NCBI RefSeq assembly: GCF_016917755.1
Contig: NZ_CP070326.1
Span: forward strand, 7,254,001-7,318,000
Source: Streptomyces noursei
GTDB lineage: Bacteria > Actinomycetota > Actinomycetes > Streptomycetales > Streptomycetaceae
Direction: 5' to 3'
DNA length: 64,000 nucleotides
The stretch's first letter is position 1. The number at the start of each line of letters is the position of its first letter. Of the stretch, positions 17,052-25,971 are shown piece after piece. A program made the position numbers and the translations under genes. The notes below the pieces were generated by a model. It searched no databases, was not told the DNA's origin, and worked only from the letters and a program-made list of their open reading frames with translations.

Positions 17052-20000
17052 TCAGGGCCGCGCCGCCCCGACTCGGGCGCCTCCCCCCAGCAGTTCCGTC
17101 TCGGCGAGGGTGGCCGGGTGGGGCAGGGTGAGGCGGTAGTGGCGGTGGGTGCTGGGGGTGGGCAGGGCGAAGGGGCGGGTCTGGTGGTCCCAGGTGAAGC
17201 GCTGGCCGCTGCGGTGGTCCAGGGCGACCCAGTGCTCTCCGTCGTCGGAGCCCTCCAGGAGCCATTCCCCGGGCGCCTTCGCGGCGGTGGCGGAGGTGAG
17301 GGTGTACGAGGAGACGGTGGCGCCGGCGGGGACGGTGAAGGTCGCGCGGGAGACCGTGGCGGCGGTGTCGGACGTGTCGTCGGTCAGCGGGCCGCCGTCC
17401 GGGACGGTCAGATCGGTGGGCGGCGCGGGCACCTTGTCGTCCTCGGTGATCGAGGTGGGCGCGGCGTCCGGACCGGTGGCCCAACGGGAGGGGCGGGGGC
17501 CCATGGCGAAGTCCAGGGTCCCGCCGCGGGCGAGCAGCGCGTGCGGCAGGGCGGTGGAGTTCCACGGCTTCCCGTTCACCCGGAGGCCCTGCACATAGAC
17601 GTTCCGGGCGCTGTTGCGGGGCGCGTTGACGACCAGGTCCCGGCCGTTCTCCAGATGGATCGTGGCCTTGGTGAACAGCGGTGAGCCCACCGCGTACTCG
17701 CCCTGTCCCATCACCAGCGGGTAGAAGCCCAGGGCGCTGAAGACATACCACGCGGACATCTCGCCGTTGTCCTCGTCGCCGGGGTACCCCTGGCCGATCT
17801 CGCTGCCGAGGTAGAGCCGGGAGAGCACCTCGCGGACCTTCTCCTGCGTCTTGTACGGCTGCCCGGCCGCGTCGTAGAGGTAGGCGATGTGGTGGGAGGG
17901 CTGGTTGCTGTGCCCGTACATCCCCATCCGCACGTCGCGGGCCTCGGTCATCTCGTGGATGACGTCGCCGTAGGAGCCGGCGAACCGCTTCGCGGCGGTC
18001 TCCGGGGTGCTGAAGTAGGCGTCAAGCTTCTTCGCCAGGCCGGCCCGGCCGCCGTAGAGGTTGGCCAGTCCGCGGGTGTCCTGCGGGGCGGCGAAGGCGA
18101 AGGTCCAGGCGTTGGTCTCGGTGTAGTCGTAGCCCCAGACGCGGGGGTCGAAGCGGTCCGGCGGCAGCCGCCAGCCGCCCCGGGCGTCCTTCCCCTGGAA
18201 GAAGCCGGTGCGGTCGTCGAAGAGGCGCACGTAGTTCCGGGCCCGGCCCAGGAAGTACGCCGACTCCTCCTTGTAGCGGGGGTTGTGGGTCTTGGCGTAG
18301 AGGGCCTGTCCCATCCGGGCGATGCCGAAGTCGTTGAGGTAGCCCTCCAGCGCCCAGGACGCGCCTTCGCGGGTGTCGGTGCTGGTGTAGCCGAGGAACG
18401 GGGCGGTCGCCATGCCCTTCCGGCCGACGCCGGCGGCCGGCGGGGCGACCGTGGCGTTCTTCACCGCCGCGTCGTAGGCCGCCTCGGCGTCGAACCGCAC
18501 GCCCTTGACGTAGGCGTCGGCGAACGCGACGTCCGAACTGGTCCCGGTCATCAGGTCCGCGTAACCGGGCGAGGACCAGCGGGAGATCCAGCCGCCGTCC
18601 TTGTACTGCTGGACGAACCCGTCCACCATCTTGCCGGCCCGGCCGGGGCTGAGCAGCGCGTAGGCCGGCCAGGTCGTGCGATAGGTGTCCCAGAAGCCGT
18701 TGTTGACGTACACCGCACCATCGACGATCTTCGCGCCGGTGCGCGTGGGGGTGTCCGGGCCGACCGGCGGGGAGAACGGGCTGGCGTAGCGGACCCGCGA
18801 ACCGACCTGCTCGGAGCCGGAGTTGGGGTAGAGGTAGAGCCGGTAGAGGCTGGAGTAGAGGGTGGTCAGCTGGTCGCGGGTGGCGCCCTCGACCTCGACG
18901 CGGCCCAGCAGCGCGTCCCACTGCGCACGGGCGCGGTCCCGGACGGTGGCGAAGGAGGTGCCGTCGGGGATCTCCCGGGCGAGGTTGGCCTTCGCCTGCT
19001 CGACGCCGATCAGCGAGGTGGCCAGCCGCAGCGTCACCGTGCGGTCGGCGCCCGGTCGCAGCCGCAGATAGCCGGTGACGCCCCTGCCCCCGCCCCCCGG
19101 TAGCGGTCCGCTCGCGGTGACCGGTGCGTCCACCACGCCGTAGACGAACAGCCGGGTGGCGCCGACCGAGAGGCCGCTGCGGACGTCGGAGTAGCCGGAG
19201 ACGACGCCGTGCGCGGAGTCCAGGGTCAGACCGCCCTTGTCGCTGACGTTGTCGAAGATCAGGTTGGCGTCGGCGCCGGGGAAGGTGAACCGCATCGCCG
19301 CGGCGTGGTCGGTCGGCGCGATCTCGGTGCGCAGGCCGTTGTCGAAGGTCACCGCGTACTGGTACGGCCGCGCGGTCTCCCGCTCGTGGTGGAAGGGCAG
19401 CGCGCGCCCGGTGCGCGAGGCGTCCGGGGCGCCGGCCGCGAGGGACGGCATGACCTGGAAGGTCTGCCGGTCGCCCATCCAGGGGCTCGGCTCGTGACTG
19501 GCGCCGAACGCCTGGAGGGTGGGGAGGTTGTCGGCGTTGTTCTTCCGCGCGTACTCGTAGAGCCAGTCGGTGGAGCCGGCGTTGGTCACCGGGGTCCAGA
19601 AGGTGAAGCCGCCCGGCACTGCGGTCGCGGGGAAGGTGTTGCCGCGCGAGAAGCCGCCGCTGGAGAGGGTGCCGCGGGTGGTGACCGCGTAGTCGGAGGG
19701 GTGGCCGAGCGGCTTCTCCGGGGCCTTGGGGGCGATGACGAGGTCGTCGAGCCAGCCGCGGAAGGCGGGCGCGGTGCGCGGGGCCCGCGGCGCGTCGTAG
19801 CCGAGCAGGACGCGGGCGATGGTCTTCCCGGCGGCGACGGCGCCGATCCGCGACTCCCGGTTGTTCCACTGGTTGACGTAGAGCGTCTTGGCGGCGGCCT
19901 GGCCCTGGGGGGTCAGCGGGGTCCCGTACTGGTCGGTCGCGGCCAGCTCGCTCAGGTACGTGCCGTCGGTGAAGGCCAGATCGACCGCGACGTGGGTGGC

Positions 20001-20534
20001 GGGGTAGTCGAGATCGGTCTCCGTCAGCTCCGGGAAGAGCTTGTACGAGAGCGTGGTGGCGGGGGTGACGGGGATCTGCACCGCGAACAGCTTGTTGTAC
20101 GAGTAGGCCCGGCCGGCGGCGGTGTGGGTGCCGGCGTAGCGCAGGGCGTGGCCGCCGGTGAATCCGGCGTGCGCCTTGGCGGTGGGGGAGTCGGCGGGGC
20201 CGGTGCCGGGGGCGGTGTCCATACCGGGCCCGCTGTGAGGGGGCGCAGCGTCAGCTGCTGCGGGGGAGGGGGCGACGCCGGAGGTCTTCGGCCGGCCGTC
20301 CGGGCCGGTCTCGACGGCGTCGGTCCAGTCCGGGGCCGGCTGGCCGGGTTCGAAGGAGGAGCGGAACTCGGCCGCGGTGCCCGGCGGTTGAGGCCGGGGC
20401 GGGGCTGCCTGGGCCGCGCCGGTTGCGCCCGGGGCGGAGACGACGAGCAGGGCGGCCGCCACGAGGGCGGCGGGACGGGCGATCGTCCGCAGTGGACCGT
20501 GCCGGTGTCTGTGCTGCCGGTGTCTGTGCCGCAC
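17052..20534 (-). CDS. Secreted GH92 family mannosidase with C-terminal discoidin-like domain
   Basis: 1160 residues. A His/Arg-rich signal sequence (helix PAALVAAALLVVSAPGATGA) leads into the GH92 N-terminal beta domain and (alpha/alpha)6 barrel (about 210-1000). The terminal 90 residues (TFTVPAGATVSSYTLTSATA ... WVALDH) resemble an F5/8-type carbohydrate-binding module. Family motifs are present: PSHHIAYLYDAAG, GYPGDEDNGEMSAWYVFSAL. The residue before PSH is Gln (SNQPSHH) where GH92 alpha-mannosidases have the general-acid Glu (NEPSH). That substitution is known from enzymes that cleave mannose-phospho-mannose. GTG 20534 with GAGAGG upstream gives the signal peptide. A LacI-type operator lies 20 bases upstream. 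Confidence 0.9.
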   Translation of the reverse strand: MRHRHRQHRHRHGPLRTIARPAALVAAALLVVSAPGATGAAQAAPPRPQPPGTAAEFRSSFEPGQPAPDWTDAVETGPDGRPKTSGVAPSPAAADAAPPHSGPGMDTAPGTGPADSPTAKAHAGFTGGHALRYAGTHTAAGRAYSYNKLFAVQIPVTPATTLSYKLFPELTETDLDYPATHVAVDLAFTDGTYLSELAATDQYGTPLTPQGQAAAKTLYVNQWNNRESRIGAVAAGKTIARVLLGYDAPRAPRTAPAFRGWLDDLVIAPKAPEKPLGHPSDYAVTTRGTLSSGGFSRGNTFPATAVPGGFTFWTPVTNAGSTDWLYEYARKNNADNLPTLQAFGASHEPSPWMGDRQTFQVMPSLAAGAPDASRTGRALPFHHERETARPYQYAVTFDNGLRTEIAPTDHAAAMRFTFPGADANLIFDNVSDKGGLTLDSAHGVVSGYSDVRSGLSVGATRLFVYGVVDAPVTASGPLPGGGGRGVTGYLRLRPGADRTVTLRLATSLIGVEQAKANLAREIPDGTSFATVRDRARAQWDALLGRVEVEGATRDQLTTLYSSLYRLYLYPNSGSEQVGSRVRYASPFSPPVGPDTPTRTGAKIVDGAVYVNNGFWDTYRTTWPAYALLSPGRAGKMVDGFVQQYKDGGWISRWSSPGYADLMTGTSSDVAFADAYVKGVRFDAEAAYDAAVKNATVAPPAAGVGRKGMATAPFLGYTSTDTREGASWALEGYLNDFGIARMGQALYAKTHNPRYKEESAYFLGRARNYVRLFDDRTGFFQGKDARGGWRLPPDRFDPRVWGYDYTETNAWTFAFAAPQDTRGLANLYGGRAGLAKKLDAYFSTPETAAKRFAGSYGDVIHEMTEARDVRMGMYGHSNQPSHHIAYLYDAAGQPYKTQEKVREVLSRLYLGSEIGQGYPGDEDNGEMSAWYVFSALGFYPLVMGQGEYAVGSPLFTKATIHLENGRDLVVNAPRNSARNVYVQGLRVNGKPWNSTALPHALLARGGTLDFAMGPRPSRWATGPDAAPTSITEDDKVPAPPTDLTVPDGGPLTDDTSDTAATVSRATFTVPAGATVSSYTLTSATAAKAPGEWLLEGSDDGEHWVALDHRSGQRFTWDHQTRPFALPTPSTHRHYRLTLPHPATLAETELLGGGARVGAARP

Positions 20535-20554
20535 GCGAGCCCTCTCAACGGGAT

Positions 20555-20568
20555 TGACATCGTTGTCA
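20555..20568. promoter_or_regulatory. LacI-family operator candidate ahead of GH92
   Basis: TGACATCGTTGTCA: inverted TGACA arms around TCGT, close to the TGACAACG-type operators of Streptomyces LacI regulators of sugar genes. It is 21 bases upstream of the GH92 GTG. No LacI gene lies in the window. Confidence 0.5.
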
Positions 20569-20859
20569 GTTGCGTAGTGCAGGAGATAAGTAAGGTGCCC
20601 GGTGGCATGGGTGTCAAGGGTGCGCCGGGGCGGCGCCGGCCGTGTCGCGAAGTCCGGTGCGCGCACCGGCTCCGGCCGCCGCCCGGTACGGGCGCCGGCC
20701 CCACGGGAAGCGCCGACGTCGCACCTCGGCCGAGCGTCGCCGGTCGCGCGCTCCCGGCCGCGCCCCCGAGGAGGGCTGCCGAAGGCGCATACCGGGGAGG
20801 TCTCAACTAGGGAAAGACTCCCGACCAACCCGGTATCCGATCTTGCCCGTTCGGCCGGA

Positions 20860-20875
20860 AGTGGACTATACCTAT
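20860..20875. promoter_or_regulatory. DasR-like (dre) site ahead of ngcE
   Basis: AGTGGACTATACCTAT matches the dre consensus AGTGGTCTAGACCACT at 12 of 16 bases. DasR represses GlcNAc and chitin uptake genes, and ngcEFG transports such sugars, so a site here is sensible. Confidence 0.45.
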
Positions 20876-21061
20876 CGGCGTCCGAAACCGGCCGTACGAC
20901 CGCCAGGCCGGAATCCGGGGGGAAAGCGGGGACGGACGACATCCCCCGCACATCCCTAGCTCGCCCGGTGCACATCCCGTACAACTCAGCTTCATCTGAC
21001 CCGCGGTGCCGGGGTGGCTCCGGTGCACCGCCTGAGTCCTGAAGAAGGCGAGGACTTGAGC

Positions 21062-22495
21062 ATGGGATCCACCTCAGAAGTAGGCCGTCGCGATCTGGTC
21101 AAGCGGGCCGCGGCCCTGGGAATTCTCGCGGTACCGGCCGTGGGCACCCTGACCTCCTGCGCCACCGGGGGCGGCGGCGGCTCGGACGACGGCCTCAAGA
21201 ACAAGGGCACGACCTCCGCCAAGAATCCGCTCGGCGTGAAGAACGGCGCCCCGCTGGAGGCATTCATCTTCAAGGGCGGTCTGGGCGACCAGTACGCCAA
21301 GGACGCCGAGGCCGACTACAACAGGACCTACGGCGTCACGGTCAAGCACACCGGCACCCAGCAGATCGGCCCCAAACTCCAGCCGCGCTTCGCCGGCGGC
21401 AATCCGCCCGACCTGATCGACAACTCCGGCGCCGACCACCTGGATATGAACAAGCTGTCCGCGCAGGGGCAGTTGCAGGACCTCACCGCGCTGCTCGACG
21501 CCCCGTCACTGGACGACCCGAAGAAGAAGGTCCGGGACACGCTCTACCCGAGCACCGTCGAAAAGGGCAAGCACAAGGACGCCTTCGACGTCTTCTACTA
21601 CGCCTTCACGGTGTACGGCACCTGGTATTCCCAAAAGCTGCTGAAGGAGAAGGGCTGGGCCTATCCCACCTCCTTCGACGACATGATCAAGCTCTGTGCC
21701 GAGATCAAGAAGGCCGGCATCGCCCCCTGGACGTATCCGGGGAAGTACCCGTACTACGTCCACTTCAACTTGTTCGCGCAGATCGCCAAGATCGGCGGCC
21801 TGGACAAGTGGATCGCCATCGACAACCTGGAGCCGGGCGCCTGGACCTCCAACGACGCCGTCAAGCAGGTCGTCGGGCACTACGAGGAACTGGCCGCCAA
21901 GGGCTACTTCCTGGAGGGCAGTCAGGGCCTGACGCACATCCAGTCGCAGACCGCCTGGACCCGCGGCAAGGCCGCCTTCATCCCCAACGGCTCCTGGGTG
22001 GAGAACGAGGCCGCGCCCACCACCCCGGCCGACTTCGACATGGCCGTCGGCGCGCTCTTCGACGGCGGCAGCGGTGACAAGATGCCGCACGGCACCCTGC
22101 GCGCCGAACCCAGCGAGCCGTTCATCGTCGCCAAGGGCGGCAAGAACCCGCTCGGCGGAATGGAACTGCTGCGGATCCTGGTCTCCAAGAAGCACGCGCA
22201 GAATTTCGCCACCAAGGTCAAGTCGCTCACCGCCGTCCAGGGCGCCACCGACGGAATGCAGCTCTCGCCCGGCCTGGCGTCCGCCGCCAAGGCCGTCAAG
22301 GAGGGCGGCAAGAACCTCCTGATGATCCAACTCCAGGAGTGGTACCCGAAGCTGACCGACGAAAAGCTCGGCGGTCTCACCAGCCAGCTGCTCACCGGTG
22401 AGCTCAAGGCGGCCGACTGGATCAAGAAGGCGCAGCAATACGCGGACGAGGTCGCCAAGGACAGTTCGGTCACCAAGTTCCACCGCGCTTCCTGA
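21062..22495 (+). CDS. ngcE: N-acetylglucosamine/chitobiose ABC transporter, sugar-binding lipoprotein
   Basis: 477-residue solute-binding protein (family 1) that captures GlcNAc or N,N'-diacetylchitobiose outside the membrane. The signal sequence has a twin-arginine pattern (GRRDLVKRAA) and a lipobox LTSC with Cys33 as the lipidated residue, followed by a Gly/Ser linker. The rest has the periplasmic-binding fold (QPRFAGGNPPDLIDNSGADH, AAFIPNGSWVENE). ATG 21062 is chosen because it opens the Tat signal. It is the first gene of ngcEFG, corresponding to SCO6005-6007 (from memory). No ATPase is encoded; such systems usually share MsiK. A DasR-like site lies upstream. Confidence 0.92.
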   Translation: MGSTSEVGRRDLVKRAAALGILAVPAVGTLTSCATGGGGGSDDGLKNKGTTSAKNPLGVKNGAPLEAFIFKGGLGDQYAKDAEADYNRTYGVTVKHTGTQQIGPKLQPRFAGGNPPDLIDNSGADHLDMNKLSAQGQLQDLTALLDAPSLDDPKKKVRDTLYPSTVEKGKHKDAFDVFYYAFTVYGTWYSQKLLKEKGWAYPTSFDDMIKLCAEIKKAGIAPWTYPGKYPYYVHFNLFAQIAKIGGLDKWIAIDNLEPGAWTSNDAVKQVVGHYEELAAKGYFLEGSQGLTHIQSQTAWTRGKAAFIPNGSWVENEAAPTTPADFDMAVGALFDGGSGDKMPHGTLRAEPSEPFIVAKGGKNPLGGMELLRILVSKKHAQNFATKVKSLTAVQGATDGMQLSPGLASAAKAVKEGGKNLLMIQLQEWYPKLTDEKLGGLTSQLLTGELKAADWIKKAQQYADEVAKDSSVTKFHRAS

Positions 22496-22571
22496 CCGCG
22501 TTTCCCGACCGGGCCTCGTGACCGGGAATCCGTCCACGTACCACCGCTGACCAGGGAGGGCCGGGGAGCTC

Positions 22572-23495
22572 ATGCGACACGGCAAGTACCGATTCATCGT
22601 GGGGTTCCTGGCCCTGCCTCTGCTCATCTACGGGATCTTCGTGATCTCGCCGTTCGTCCAGGCGTTCCAGATTTCCACCACGGAATGGAGCGGACTGCGC
22701 GGCACCGCCAAGAGCGTCGGGCTGGCCAACTACGGCAAACTCCTGCACAGCGATGAGTTCTGGAATGCGCTCAAACACAACGTCGTCATGCTGGTGTTGG
22801 TGCCGATCGCCACACTGGCGCTGGGACTGTTCTTCGCGTTCATGCTGAACGTCGGCGGCCGGGCCCGCCGCGGCGCGGTCATCACCGGCGTCCGCGGCGC
22901 GACGTTCTACAAATTCGTCTACTTCTTCCCGCAGGTCATCTCGATCACCATCATCTCGGTGATCTGGTTCAACATCTACAATCCGGATCCGCACGACGGC
23001 ATGCTCAACTCGCTGCTGGGCGTGGTCGGTCTGGATTCCTTCCAGAGCGCCTGGTTGGGGGAGGGGAGCCTGGCGCTGGCCTGCATCATGCTGGTGATGG
23101 TCTGGGCCAACGTCGGCTTCTATGTCGTGCTGTTCTCCGCCGCCATGGCCTCCATTCCCCGGGAGATCTACGAGGCCGCGCTGCTGGACGGCGCCGGCCG
23201 CTCGCAGACCTTCTTCCGGATCACCCTGCCGCTGCTGTGGGACACCGTGCAGACGGGCTGGGTCTACATGGGCATCATCGCGATGGACGCGTTCGCGCTG
23301 GTGCAGATCATGTCGGTCAACATGGGCGGTCCGGACGGCGCGACCGACGTCGTCCCGCTCCGCCTCTACCTGACCGCCTTCCGCGACAGTCAGTTCGGCT
23401 ACGCGGCGGCGATGGGCGTCGCGATGCTCGTCGTCACGCTGCTGTTCGCCGTCCTCACGATGCGCTTCGCGCGCCGTGAGCGGATCGAGTACTAG
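22572..23495 (+). CDS. ngcF: Sugar ABC transporter permease NgcF
   Basis: 307-residue inner-membrane permease (MalF type) with six hydrophobic segments. It has the EAA loop that docks on the ATPase: EIYEAALLDGAGRSQTFFRI near residues 196-215. ATG 22572 has GGGGAG upstream. It lies 76 bases after ngcE and 11 bases before ngcG in the same operon. With NgcG it forms the channel for sugar delivered by NgcE. Confidence 0.92.
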   Translation: MRHGKYRFIVGFLALPLLIYGIFVISPFVQAFQISTTEWSGLRGTAKSVGLANYGKLLHSDEFWNALKHNVVMLVLVPIATLALGLFFAFMLNVGGRARRGAVITGVRGATFYKFVYFFPQVISITIISVIWFNIYNPDPHDGMLNSLLGVVGLDSFQSAWLGEGSLALACIMLVMVWANVGFYVVLFSAAMASIPREIYEAALLDGAGRSQTFFRITLPLLWDTVQTGWVYMGIIAMDAFALVQIMSVNMGGPDGATDVVPLRLYLTAFRDSQFGYAAAMGVAMLVVTLLFAVLTMRFARRERIEY

Positions 23496-23506
23496 GGGCA
23501 GGGCGC

Positions 23507-24409
23507 ATGACGACGACAGAGACCACCGAGGCGCGACCGCGCCGGGCCACCGCGGCACGGCCGCGCCGGACCTCCGAGGGCGGCACGCTCAACGTCTTCT
23601 CGCACGGCATGCTCGTCGTGTGGGCGCTGATGGTGGGCATGCCGCTGCTGTGGGTGCTGTGGAGCTCGTTCAAGAGCAGCGGCGACATCCTCACCACCCC
23701 CTGGTCCCTCCCGGGCAAGCTCCACTTCGAGAACTGGATCAACGCCTGGGAGAAGGCCAACATCGGCAAGATGTTCCTCAACACCCTCATCGTGGTGGGC
23801 GGTTCGCTCACCGGGACGATGGTGCTGGGCTCCATGGCGGGCTACGTCCTGGCCCGCTTCGAGTTCCCCGGCAACCGCCTCATCTACTACCTCTTCGTCG
23901 CCGGCATGTCCTTCCCGGTCTTCATGCTGGTGATCCCGCTGTTCTTCGTGCTGCGGGACTTCCCCGGCCTGCCGCTGCTGGCGACGTACCAGGGGCTGAT
24001 CGCCGTCTACATCGCCTACTCGCTGCCGTTCACCGTCTTCTTCATGACGGCGTTCTTCCGCACCCTGCCGACCTCGGTGGCGGAGGCGGCGATGATCGAC
24101 GGTGCCTCGCACGCCCGGACGTTCTTCCAGGTCATGCTGCCGATGGCCAAGCCCGGCCTGATCAGCGTCGGGATCTTCAACTTCCTGGGGCAGTGGAACC
24201 AGTACCTGCTGCCGATGGTCCTCAACCAGGACGAGGACAAGTACGTGCTCACCCAGGGCCTGGCCAACCTCGCGCTCCAGCAGGGCTACCAGGGCGACTG
24301 GGGCGGTCTGATGGCCGGCATGATGATCGCGATGCTGCCGGTGCTGCTCGTCTACATCATCTTCCAGCGGCAGGTGCAGGCCGGACTGACGGCCGGCGCG
24401 CTCAAGTAG
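23507..24409 (+). CDS. ngcG: Sugar ABC transporter permease NgcG
   Basis: 300-residue permease (MalG type). An Arg-rich cytoplasmic N-terminus (about 25 residues) precedes six membrane segments. The EAA loop SVAEAAMIDGASHARTFFQV lies near residues 190-210. The start follows an AGGGC-type site 11 bases after ngcF. It is the last gene of ngcEFG; a hairpin terminator follows at 24426. It pairs with NgcF, and the energising ATPase (probably MsiK) is elsewhere. Confidence 0.92.
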   Translation: MTTTETTEARPRRATAARPRRTSEGGTLNVFSHGMLVVWALMVGMPLLWVLWSSFKSSGDILTTPWSLPGKLHFENWINAWEKANIGKMFLNTLIVVGGSLTGTMVLGSMAGYVLARFEFPGNRLIYYLFVAGMSFPVFMLVIPLFFVLRDFPGLPLLATYQGLIAVYIAYSLPFTVFFMTAFFRTLPTSVAEAAMIDGASHARTFFQVMLPMAKPGLISVGIFNFLGQWNQYLLPMVLNQDEDKYVLTQGLANLALQQGYQGDWGGLMAGMMIAMLPVLLVYIIFQRQVQAGLTAGALK

Positions 24410-24425
24410 CGCCCGCCGCGTGGCG

Positions 24426-24458
24426 AAGGGCGGTCCCGCACCGGGCGGGGCCGCCCTT
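24426..24458 (+). terminator. Terminator after ngcG
   Basis: Fourteen-base stem with one G-T pair (24426-24439 with 24445-24458) and a five-base loop, 17 bases after the ngcG stop. It separates ngcEFG from the regulator gene. Confidence 0.75.
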
Positions 24459-24631
24459 CCCGTATGTCCGGCCGCCCCGATGCTGCTCGGGCTCAACGCC
24501 TTGACGAGACTTCCCCGCTGGAGTTCTGCTTAGAGTTCACATGTTGAAATCGGTTGCCGTCCCCCGATGACGTGGGTGCGGCCGGCGGGCAGTCGTCGCA
24601 CTGTCCGCCCCAGGCGGGAGTGGATGAGTCG

Positions 24632-25831
24632 ATGGAGACTCCGGGGTCGCAGTCCTCGCTGCACCGGGCCAATCTGGAGCGGGTCGTCCGAGCGGTGCGC
24701 ATGGCGGGCTCGCTCACCCAGGCGGAGATCGCCCGGAGCACGGGGCTGTCCGCGGCCACCGTCTCGAACATCGTTCGTGAGTTGAAGGGCGGCGGGACGG
24801 TCGAGGTGACGCCCACCTCCGCGGGCGGCCGACGGGCGCGCAGCGTCTCGCTCTCCGGCGACGCCGGCATCGTCGTGGGCGTCGACTTCGGCCACTCCCA
24901 CCTGCGGGTGGCGGTCGGCAACCTCGCCCACGAGGTGCTCGCCGAGGAGGCCGAGCCGATCGACGTGGACGCCTCCGCGGCCGAGGGCTTCGACCGGGCC
25001 GAGCAGCTGGTCAGTCGGCTGATCGCGCGCACCGGGGTCAGCACCGACAAGATCATCGGCGTCGGGCTGGGCGTCCCCGGTCCGATCGACGTGGAGTCCG
25101 GCACCCTGGGCTCCACCGCGATCCTGCCGGGCTGGTCCGGGACCAACCCGGGCGAGGAGCTGTCCGGGCGGCTCGGCGTCCCCGTCTACGTCGACAACGA
25201 CGCCAACCTCGGCGCGCTGGGCGAGCTGGTGTGGGGCGGCGGCCGCGGCGCGGCGGACCTGGCGTACATCAAGGTGGCCAGCGGCGTCGGTGCCGGCCTG
25301 GTGATCAGCGGGCAGATCTACCGCGGCCCGGGCGGCACGGCGGGCGAGATCGGGCACATCACCCTGGACGAGTCCGGCCCGGTCTGCCGCTGCGGCAACC
25401 GCGGCTGCCTGGAGACCTTCACCGCCGCCCGCTACGTCCTCCCGCTGCTCCAGCCGAGCCACGGCCCCGATCTGACCATGCCGCGCGTGGTCCAGCTGGC
25501 CCGCGAGGGCGACCCGGGCTGCCGCCGGGTCATCGCGGACGTGGGACGCCATATCGGTAGCGGTGTGGCGAATCTGTGCAATCTGCTCAATCCCAGTCGG
25601 GTGGTGCTCGGCGGCGACCTCGCCGAGGCCGGCGAGCTGGTGCTCGGCCCGATCCGGGAGTCGGTGTCGCGGTACGCGATCCCCAGCGCCGCACGGCAGT
25701 TGGGCATCGTGCCGGGCACCCTCGGGGGTCGCGCCGAGGTGCTGGGCGCGCTCGCCCTGGTGCTGAGCGAGATGGGCGATTCGACCCTGCTCGACGGGGC
25801 GCGCGGCGCGGACGCGGCAGCCATAGCGTGA
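24632..25831 (+). CDS. rok7B7: ROK-family transcriptional regulator Rok7B7
   Basis: 399 residues. A winged helix-turn-helix (SLTQAEIARSTGLSAATVSN, about 25-75) precedes a ROK domain (about 85-385). The zinc motif VCRCGNRGCLETF and the sugar-kinase loop DNDANLGALGE are present. The phosphate loop reads DFGHSHLRV instead of the kinase DxGGT, so it is a sensor rather than an active kinase. By synteny it is SCO6008/Rok7B7, which in S. coelicolor controls xylose uptake, carbon catabolite repression and antibiotic production. It lies between ngcEFG and xylFGH and probably acts on palindromes in the xylF promoter. ATG 24632 is preferred; GTG 24620 or TTG 24554 are possible. Confidence 0.88.
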   Translation: METPGSQSSLHRANLERVVRAVRMAGSLTQAEIARSTGLSAATVSNIVRELKGGGTVEVTPTSAGGRRARSVSLSGDAGIVVGVDFGHSHLRVAVGNLAHEVLAEEAEPIDVDASAAEGFDRAEQLVSRLIARTGVSTDKIIGVGLGVPGPIDVESGTLGSTAILPGWSGTNPGEELSGRLGVPVYVDNDANLGALGELVWGGGRGAADLAYIKVASGVGAGLVISGQIYRGPGGTAGEIGHITLDESGPVCRCGNRGCLETFTAARYVLPLLQPSHGPDLTMPRVVQLAREGDPGCRRVIADVGRHIGSGVANLCNLLNPSRVVLGGDLAEAGELVLGPIRESVSRYAIPSAARQLGIVPGTLGGRAEVLGALALVLSEMGDSTLLDGARGADAAAIA

Positions 25832-25894
25832 ACGGCTTACGTTCACACACCTAACGCATGGCACCGTTGTCATCTCGTTAAGGATTTACTCCTT
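25828..25894. promoter_or_regulatory. Cluster of three palindromes ahead of xylF
   Basis: GTGAAC-N7-GTTCAC (25828-25846, overlapping the rok7B7 stop), TGGCACCGTTGTCA (25859-25872, related to the LacI-type site at 20555) and AAGGA-TTTAC-TCCTT (25880-25894) stand in a row 80-140 bases ahead of xylF. At least one is probably the Rok7B7 target. Confidence 0.45.
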
Positions 25895-25971
25895 GACGGT
25901 CGGCTGGCGGCCGAGTTGACTTCCAGCCACCTCGGCCGCAACGACGCGGCCACGTCAGGGAGGCACCCCCA

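Larger units (their letters stand above)
20535..21061. other. Divergent control region between GH92 and ngcE
   Basis: 527 bases without a convincing gene. It holds a LacI-like operator next to the GH92 start (20555-20568) and a DasR-like site (20860-20875) about 190 bases ahead of ngcE. The middle part (20600-20800) shows nothing I can name. Confidence 0.5.

Noticed and set aside
16828..17751. Long open frames opposite and beside the GH92 gene
   Set aside because: Arg/Pro/Gly-rich shadows of the GH92 coding strand with no domain.
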